Part shown: piece by piece, positions 52,248-64,000 of the stretch
How the letters are laid out: each line of letters starts with the position of its first letter
Numbering within the stretch: the first letter of the stretch is position 1
Assembly (NCBI RefSeq): GCF_954871325.1
Contig: NC_088779.1
Span: 25,530,869 to 25,594,868 of the forward strand
DNA length: 64,000 nucleotides
Reading direction: 5' to 3'
DNA from: Gordionus sp. m RMFG-2023
Taxonomy: Eukaryota; Nematomorpha; Gordioida; Chordodea; Parachordodidae
Made by a program: the position numbers and the translations under genes
Notes under the pieces: model-generated
Database searches by the model: none
What the model saw: only the letters and a program-made list of their open reading frames with translations
Told to the model about the DNA's origin: nothing

Positions 52248-53529
52248 AGTGAATAGATTTGCATTCTTACGACCCAAAAACTGTGTTTTAGCAGGTGGTC
52301 CAGGTACACATACCATGTGTATCTGCACACTACACCAAAATTTTAAGCTTATTTTAATAGGGGGAAAATTAAAACAGCTTACAAACAATAATGATCATTA
52401 TAATTATCCTCCAATAAACGATTATAAACATTGTATTGCACAAAGTCTTTGCAATCCTGCCCAGCCTGGATGTTACTTCAATAAATGTAAATTTTGTCCT
52501 GGATCATCCCAAATAAAAGAAAGACTTATTATATTATTTGATACGAATTCAATAGATTATTTATATATCATTTAAACAATGGTTGGTAGTTGATAGAACT
52601 ACGCTCGAAACGCTGACAAAATCAGCTTATAAATTCCTAGATTATTTAATTGAGAAATTAGACAATTTGATTCCACATTCATTTATAGCATCACAACAAT
52701 CATTATTTCAAAACAATTTAAAATCTAATTTAAATGTTGGCGAATACTAAGTTATTGCTGACTTTTCGGAAAATTATGCATTTTTAGTGCAAGACCATGC
52801 ACAGGGATTTCATTGGACAAATAATCAGTCCACTATTCACCCTTTTATCATTTATTATCGTCAGGACAACACTATAAAACATATAAGTTTAGTGGTGATA
52901 TCAGATTGCTTAAAGCACAATGTCTGTGCCTTTTATTTATTTCAAACTAAAATGATCTTATTTTTAAAAGAAAGATTTGATACATTGACCAAAATTTATT
53001 ATTTTTCTGATTGGGGCCGTAATCCAATATAAAAATAAAAAAAATTTCATAAATCTCTATAATCATGAATGTGATTTTGGTATAAAGGCCGAGTGGCATT
53101 TTTTTGCTACAGCTCATGGAATAAGTCCGTGCGACAGTTTAGGAGGTATTACAAAACAAAACGGCTAGCAGCTCGAGCTAGTTTGCAACTGCCATATCAA
53201 AACCATATTTTGACACCAATGGATTTATTCGACTTTGCAACAAATAATATACATGGAGTAAATTACATTAATGAATACAATAATATGGAAAATCATCTAG
53301 AAAGCAATTTTTGAGAGCAAAAAGAATTCCGGGAACACAAAAATACCATGCTTATATTCCCCTTGATGAAAATAAAATTAAAGTCAAAATTTATACCAAT
53401 TCTTTAGATAATTTAATATATGATATATTGTAAACATAATTATGAATTATTATATTATATGTAATTATGCATTTCAGAAAAATAAAGTTATAAATTGGTT
53501 TAGAATTATTTTGTCAAGTAATTTTCAGT

Positions 53530-54133
53530 CACAACATGTTAACAATTAAAAATAAAAAAAAGTTAGGGCCTATCATTTAGACATAATTTAAAAAAAAACA
53601 TTATTTCATAAGTATTCATTAAATGAAGATATTTTTGATCAATTTAAGCCATATAAAGAGTCATAACTCCTAGACCCTTTTTTATCCCAGGCTAGGATTT
53701 GGCACAAATATAAAGCAGTGTTATATCTATCTACGGAAAAAAAATTAAAAAAAAAAAAATACCTTTTTTTTTCTATGGCCATTTCCGGTTTTATACATCC
53801 GGTTTTGGACATTCATCAAATTTATATCATATTTATTTTTATGTCATATTAAAGAACTATTATTAAGCTACATAATAAAATTTAAATTATTTTTCTAACT
53901 TAATTATTTCTCGAGATATTTGAAAATAAATGAGGCACATTTTGTCAAAAATGTACTATTTTTCCGCGCTTTAAACGCCCATATCTTAGCGAGTAAACCT
54001 TGTTGGGAGGTAAAATTTCATTTTTTTCTTAGTTATAGTTTATACTACCATTATGCAAAATTTAAGAAAAATTGAAGAGGGTCGGGTTGAGAATCGACTT
54101 TTTTGGTTGATTTGATATGGAATTCACCATATA
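53530..54133 (-). repeat. Right terminal inverted repeat of the 2.5 kb transposon
   Basis: About 604 bp, the inverted partner of 51656-52247. The outer end reads GGAATTCACCATA followed by TA. Confidence -1.
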
Positions 54134-54699
54134 TATTTTAATGTAATCTTCAATCTTTGTGGTAAACTATATAAATAAAAAATATATTACCAAAATACGA
54201 AAATTAAAATTCATATCCTGATTCAAGATATAACGGAGGATCTAGAACTAAAAAAAATATCAAATTTTTTATAATCGGTCGATAGCATAAAAATTAGTAA
54301 ATATACTTATGTCATCTTTGGAAAATGTGATACCAAAACAAGATGGGTTGGTTACGGTGAAATTTAAAACGATTATCCTAGCTTAATAAGATGGTTTATT
54401 CGTATATTTTTAAAATCTCTCCACTCACTTTTTCTAGAAAAAAAAGATTCTGAGATTATTTTATGAAAATAGATATTTAAGGGAATGAGTTTTATTTTAT
54501 TATTAATATAAAAGAAATGAAAGCAAATTTTCGTCTAGATATTAATATAAAGGTTTTATGAATGTGAAAAATTTGAACTAATCATTTTTTTATGGGGGTT
54601 ATCTTAACCTTAAACCTTCCACCCTTGTCTTCGCCACTAGCAATTGTACACATTTAAATTTAGCATTCGATTCAAACATTGAATTATAATTTAATACAT

Positions 54700-54800
54700 T
54701 TAATTGAATTCTCTTTGCTTCTATAAAGAGTATATTTTTCTTTCTTTTTTCAAGTGGCGAATCATCATAGACTTGAACTTAAAAAGACCGATAGGAATCG
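54700..54800 (-). pseudogene. Third, broken copy of the arylsulfatase first exon
   Basis: The minus strand has TCAAGTCTATGATGATTC, then TTGAAAAAAGAAAGAAAAAT and ATACTCTTTATAG, parallel to exon 1 of the arylsulfatase ([12 protein letters not shown]). The frame reads [11 protein letters not shown], so the Asp pair is absent. No start codon in the expected place and no splice donor matching the intact exon were seen. Flanking sequence also matches the second copy (separate entry). Confidence -1.
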
Positions 54801-55261
54801 TTAAAAAACATAATAAAAATTGGCCCCTTTAGTAATGATTTGCTCATAATTTTTATAAAACAATTTTTAATAAATTTATTTTTATGGTCGAATTACTCTA
54901 AAAATAACCTCTTGTTTATATAAAAAAAAGTAAAATAATTTCATTCGTGTAAATATTGTTAACATATGCATTTTTTTAAGGGGAAAGCAAGAAGGCTCTT
55001 CATAGTCGTAAGGAAGATACTTATTTTAAAGGGGCAGAATATTTTTGCTCAGTAGCCCCTACCTTTTTGAGCGACGGAAGCCCCCCTTTCCCCTTAAAAA
55101 ATGCCCGCCTCCACAAAACAGTTTCCCTAACCTCAATTATATATTTTAAAAATATATGCTTTCAATGAATCGAAAAATTAATTAGCATTTTAGAAATTTT
55201 AAACGCAACGCCTAGAATTTTTATAACAATATAGTAAAAAAAGTTTTTAAAAATTAATAAA

Positions 55262-55590
55262 AATTTTTGGCGAGTCTGCATTAGGCCGGTTTTTCCTTTT
55301 TTTTTGGACGGGCGTGGTGGGTTCTCTAAAATATTTACATTGGGCGAGTGGGGCATAAAAAAACATTTTTAAGTGATAGGTGGGCATGGGCGGGAGAATC
55401 TTAATTATTTTTCAGTGGAAATAAGCGGAACAGACTTTTATTTATTAAATAATAGTTTAAAAACATTAAAATAAAGGAATAAAGAGCCAAACCAGCCTTA
55501 AAATAACATTAGGCGGGCGAGTTTAAAAAATTACAAACAACGAGTGGGTGGGCTTTTTGGTTAAAAACTCGGCCATTGCAGACCTCTGGC
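55262..55590. mobile_element. Small inverted-repeat element, hAT-like
   Basis: The left end AGTCTGCATTAGGCCGGTTT pairs with the right end, in reverse complement GGTCTGCAATGGCCGAGTTT. G-rich strings GGGCGTGGTGGG and GTGGGTGGGC lie just inside. About 325 bp, with no coding content. Confidence -1.
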
Positions 55591-55669
55591 TCAGCCCCTC
55601 CCCAAAATTTGGAAAGGAGGCTAAAAAATTAAAAATGAAGTTAGAGGAGAAGAGAATATATTTTATAGA

Positions 55670-55985
55670 GTAACATTTTTACAGAAAACAATTATAGGGA
55701 AGGCATTTATAGAGAATTATTTTTTAGCGAATGTAGTTTATATAAAAGATTTTAAGAAAATGTTTTATAAGAATAACGTTTGTAGAAAATGACGTTTATG
55801 GATATTTATTTTATAGAGAATGTCTTTTATAGAGAATGATTTTAAAGAGGATGATTATACAGTGAATGTCATTTATAGAGAATGATGTTTATAGAGAATG
55901 TCGTTTATAGAGAATGATGTTTGAGGGTGATTATACAGCGAATCTTATTTATAGAGAATGATTATAAAATAGAATTATTTTATGA
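55670..55985. repeat. Degenerate TTTATAGAGAATG tandem array
   Basis: About 15 variants of TTTATAGAGAATGAT with 16-20 bp spacing, including ATTATACAGTGAATGTC and GTTTATAGAGAATG. The word is close to TTTATAGCGAAT in the foldback array at 33985-34742. Confidence -1.
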
Positions 55986-56021
55986 GAATAATTTTATTGT
56001 TTATAAATATTTACCCACAGG

Positions 56022-57819
56022 GACCCAAAGCAAAAATATTTTTGCGTTCCTGTTTCGGTAAAAAAAAAATGTTCCATTTCTGTTCGTTCTACGTTTCGGA
56101 ACACGTTAAAATATCAAATTTTATTCCTTATTCTTACTATATAGTTCAATTATTACAACTAAGCATTCATTAATCTCTAAAGATTCATTTTAATGTGTGT
56201 GGCAATTTTGATATAAATTCGAGTGTGGAAAAGCGTCTACCTATAACCATACAGTAATACAACAGAAAGGGGTTATATCAATAATACCTTGCATAATTTA
56301 ATAATAATTTTATATATATGTTAGCGTCAATGTGTTATTTTTTAAATAATTTATTAAGCGCGTTTTTTTAAATTTAAAAATCTGATTAAACCAGAAATAT
56401 ATTCCAACATGTTTATAATACCTATCTTATGAATTGTAGACAATTTTACATTATAACTTTGAGTCATTCTAAATTTATATAATAAATCTATGGGCAAAAA
56501 TAAATATTAATTATATTAAGGGATAATTTAATAATAACTTTATATATATGTTAGCGTCAAAGTGTTATTTTTCCAACTTTAAATAATTTTTTAAACGGAT
56601 ATTTTTAAATTTAAAAATCAGATTTTACCAGAAATATATTCCAACATGTTTAGAATACCTATCTTATGAATTGTAAACAATTTTTTCGTATAACTTTGAG
56701 TCATAAATTTATAATAAATCTATGGCAAAAATAAATATTAATTATATTAAGGGATAATTTAATAATAACTTTATATATATGTTAGCGTCAAAGTGTTATT
56801 TTTCCAACTTTAAATAATTTTTTAAGCGGATATTTTTAAATTTGAAAATCTGATTTTACCAGAAATATATTCCAACATGTTTAGAATACCTATCTTATGA
56901 ATTGTAAACAATTTTTTCGTATAACTTTGAGTCATAAATTTATATAATAAATCTATGGCAAAAATAAATATTAATTATATTAAGGGATAATTTAATAATA
57001 ACTTTATATATATGTTAGCGTCAATGTGTTTTTCCTGGCAATGTATTATTCTTCCAACTTAAAATAATTTTTTAAGCGGGTATTTTTAAATTTAAAAATC
57101 TGATTTTACCAGATTTAGAGTACCTATCTTATGAATTGTAGACAATTTTTTCGTATAATTTTGAGTCATTTTAAATTTATATAATAAATCTATGGCAAAA
57201 AATGAATATTAATTAAATTAAGTTCAAAGGTTCATAGCAAAATTGCCTTAAATTCGTAGGTTAGGTATTCCAAACATGATAGGATACATTTCCGGTAAAA
57301 TCAAATTTTAAAATATTTAGAAAAGTGCTCAGAAATGATTTAAAGTTCAAGAAATAGCACACGGGAAAAATACATTGACATATATAAATAGTTTTAAAAA
57401 TAATAAACGGTAACTTGCGGATTGAATATTATTAAATTATAATAAGTTTGGTATTACTATTATTTAGGATTATTCCTATATCTCTAAAACAATAATTAAT
57501 GTGTTTCTTAATATAAATCTTCAATTTAGATAAGCTAAGCTAACATTGCATTAAATTATTTTTATACTTTTACTTATTTATGTCTTTTATATGTTCTTAC
57601 ATTGTGTTAAAAATAATAGTAAGTTTTATGTTAAATTATATGATTAATTTTTTAAAAAAAAAATCATATAAAAACCAGAATGAAACGAAAAAAACCGCTA
57701 TAAATTATAAACCGGAAAAACAGATATGAAATCCTTCATAAAAACAGGAATGGAACAAAACCTTTATAAAATTTAAAACTAAAAAACCGAACCGCTATAA
57801 TTAACGGTTCGAAGCCCTG
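56022..57819. mobile_element. hAT-like nonautonomous element carrying internal tandem repeats
   Basis: The left end is CAGGGACCCAAAGC and the right end, in reverse complement, is CAGGGCTTCGAACCGTTAAT. GTTCCTGTTTCGG on the left and GGTTCGGTTTTTTAG-like sequence on the right extend the likeness. The CAGGG termini suggest hAT. No 8 bp target duplication was found. The interior holds four tandem copies of a roughly 232 bp unit and one inverted copy (next entry). Confidence -1.
56290..57222 (+). repeat. Four tandem copies of a roughly 232 bp unit
   Basis: Copies start near 56290, 56519, 56751 and 56984. Each has GATAATTTAATAATAACTTT, ATATATGTTAGCGTCAA, CAGAAATATATTCCAACATG and CCTATCTTATGAATTGTA. 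Copies 2 and 3 are closest to each other; copy 4 has an added CCTGGCAATG. A degenerate inverted copy follows at about 57223-57395 (AATACCTAACC read on the minus strand). Confidence -1.
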
Positions 57820-58319
57820 AAACAGAGAACCCCAATTTAAATGTTCGATTTAAAAAAAAAAAGATATTGTAATATCGTATGGATTTTATTTATGCGCCAA
57901 TTTCCGAATGGTGGAAACGTCCATCCTTCGCTATGCCTATGGTTTTGCTTTTAATAAATGATTTTATCCGCGTAAAAGATAGAAATTCGATAACTCATAT
58001 TGGCCGATTTATGATTACGTTTTAATAAATAGGTATATCTTAATTAAAATTAAAATGTCTCGTCATTCGTAATATCCTCCTGACTAAACAATCAGTTATA
58101 TACAGTTATAAATAAAAAAATATGAATGTGATACGCGATATATTAATTTATAATTTGTTGTATTAAATTTAGGTTTGTTTATATATATATAAAAGTGAGC
58201 TATAATTTACTATAAAAAAAATTGAGCGATTGTTGTTAAAATTAAGGCAGCACCGTGTTGATCCATCCAAATTTCCTTTCTAAGTTATGAGTTATTCCCC
58301 AATTACTCGCACGTGAACA

Positions 58320-63348
<5,029 letters not shown>

Positions 63349-64000
63349 CTTAGCGCAAAATATCACATGGGATAATATATAATTAAGATACAGCATATCT
63401 TTATTTTTTATCAATTATATGATTGAACACGTGGGCGAATAAAATTCCTTAAAAAACACGGTGAACAACGGCGTTCCTTTCATTTCAAACAAATTTTTTT
63501 AATGCGAACGTATCTAGATTTTCTGTTTTTTCGGTCAATTAAGAAAAGTTCAAATATTTAAATAATCTGATACTCAACTGTTTCCTTTAATTATTTATCC
63601 ATACTTTATATTGTTTCGTTTATAGTTTATTACGTCTTAGACTTTAAAGATTTGAAAGAATGAATATAATTATTTATACACCGTTATAATTTTTAATCTA
63701 TGGCTAAGGATAACGAAAATTAAATTTTTTTAAAAAAGTAACGTGCCCAACCCTATCCCTTTGAATATAATTGTCCAGTCTTAACATTAAAGATAATTGA
63801 TCATAGGTTTTAATTTTGATTCTCATATATATTATACTAATATTTTTCAAAAAAAAAAATTTGATAGTGAAATATTTGGAATTAAAAAATAAATGTTATT
63901 TAAAGACTAATATCAAAATTTGGGTACAAAAAAGTAGTTGACTGTATATTTCATAATAATTAAGCCATTATGATTTGGGAAAAGGAACTTTGATTAAAAT
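63349..64000 (-). other. ATR intron reaching the right edge
   Basis: Exon 63119-63348 begins inside a codon, so transcription enters from beyond 64000. I saw no further ATR exon here. Confidence -1.

Larger units (their letters stand above)
51656..54133 (+). mobile_element. 2.5 kb DNA transposon with about 600 bp terminal inverted repeats
   Basis: Inverted ends lie at 51656-52247 and 53530-54133 and are nearly identical in reverse complement. The outer end is TATGGTGAATTCC. A TA on each side fits a TA target duplication. The inside, on the plus strand, carries one decayed protein. Pieces are CVLAGGPGTHTMC and DYKHCIAQSLCNPAQPGC (52249-52575), FLDYLIEKLDNLIPHSFIA and DFSENYAFLVQDHAQGFHW (about 52580-52830), STIHPFIIYYR, VISDCLKH and IYYFSDW (to 53032), then AEWHFFATAHG and SPCDSLGGITK (53090-53150), ending with PGTQKYHAYIPLDENK near 53370. 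Stops and at least two frame shifts break it. I remember similar unnamed proteins from insects and cnidarians but cannot name the superfamily; long ends suggest a MULE-like element. Confidence -1.
50655..55030. repeat. Duplicated flanks upstream of the second and third arylsulfatase exon copies
   Basis: The segment at about 50660-50940 matches about 54820-55030. Shared strings are CCCCTTTAGTAA, GATTTGCTCAT, CGTGTAAATATTGTTAAC and ATGCATTTTT before AAGGGGAAA. A weaker match, with GCATTTTTTAAGGAGA and a following CGCCAGGAAGATA-like string, lies at 45836-45890 upstream of the intact exon. The duplicated block therefore covers exon 1 and several hundred bases upstream, in three head-to-tail copies. 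Confidence -1.

Overview
The window is animal nuclear DNA, very A+T rich (about three quarters or more by eye). It comes from an invertebrate whose phylum I cannot fix. Genes are split into short exons by GT-AG introns, and the spaces between are full of decayed transposons and small inverted-repeat elements. Few exons stand out as open frames. The four host genes were found by reading exon by exon against remembered protein families and checking that each splice joins in phase.

Layout, left to right. (1) 878-5563, minus strand: the first five exons of a KDM1B (LSD2) histone demethylase gene, with its start codon at 5563; the rest lies beyond the left edge. (2) 5.6-23.8 kb: no host gene recognised. 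It holds a decayed LINE (6.1-7.0 kb), a T/G-rich degenerate repeat block (8.15-9.66 kb), a Tc1/mariner relic (13.3-13.9 kb) and a hAT transposon relic with a second hAT relic inside it (16.5-19.1 kb). (3) 23837-28438, plus strand: a KChIP-type EF-hand protein gene, five exons, with the first coding exon not found. (4) 28567-45594, minus strand: a complete 14-exon arylsulfatase B-like gene predicted to give 534 residues. It ends tail to tail with the KChIP gene, 128 bp apart. (5) 45.6-55.1 kb: two further broken copies of the arylsulfatase first exon. One is interrupted by an RTE-type LINE with a 17 bp target duplication and a tRNA-like head. A 2.5 kb DNA transposon with about 600 bp inverted ends lies between the copies. 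(6) 55.2-57.8 kb: small hAT-like elements, one carrying four tandem copies of a roughly 232 bp unit. (7) 58320-63348, minus strand: the last six exons of the checkpoint kinase ATR, ending in its FATC motif; the rest of the gene lies beyond the right edge.

The four genes have no evident shared pathway: chromatin demethylation, calcium sensing, lysosomal or secreted sulfate removal, and DNA-damage signalling. The window looks like ordinary metazoan gene neighbourhood, with local novelty in the tandem duplication of the arylsulfatase 5' end, the unusual EF-hands, and several small repeat families. I saw no CRISPR array, operon, rRNA or intact tRNA gene, and no retroviral, LTR or Polinton-like element that I could support.
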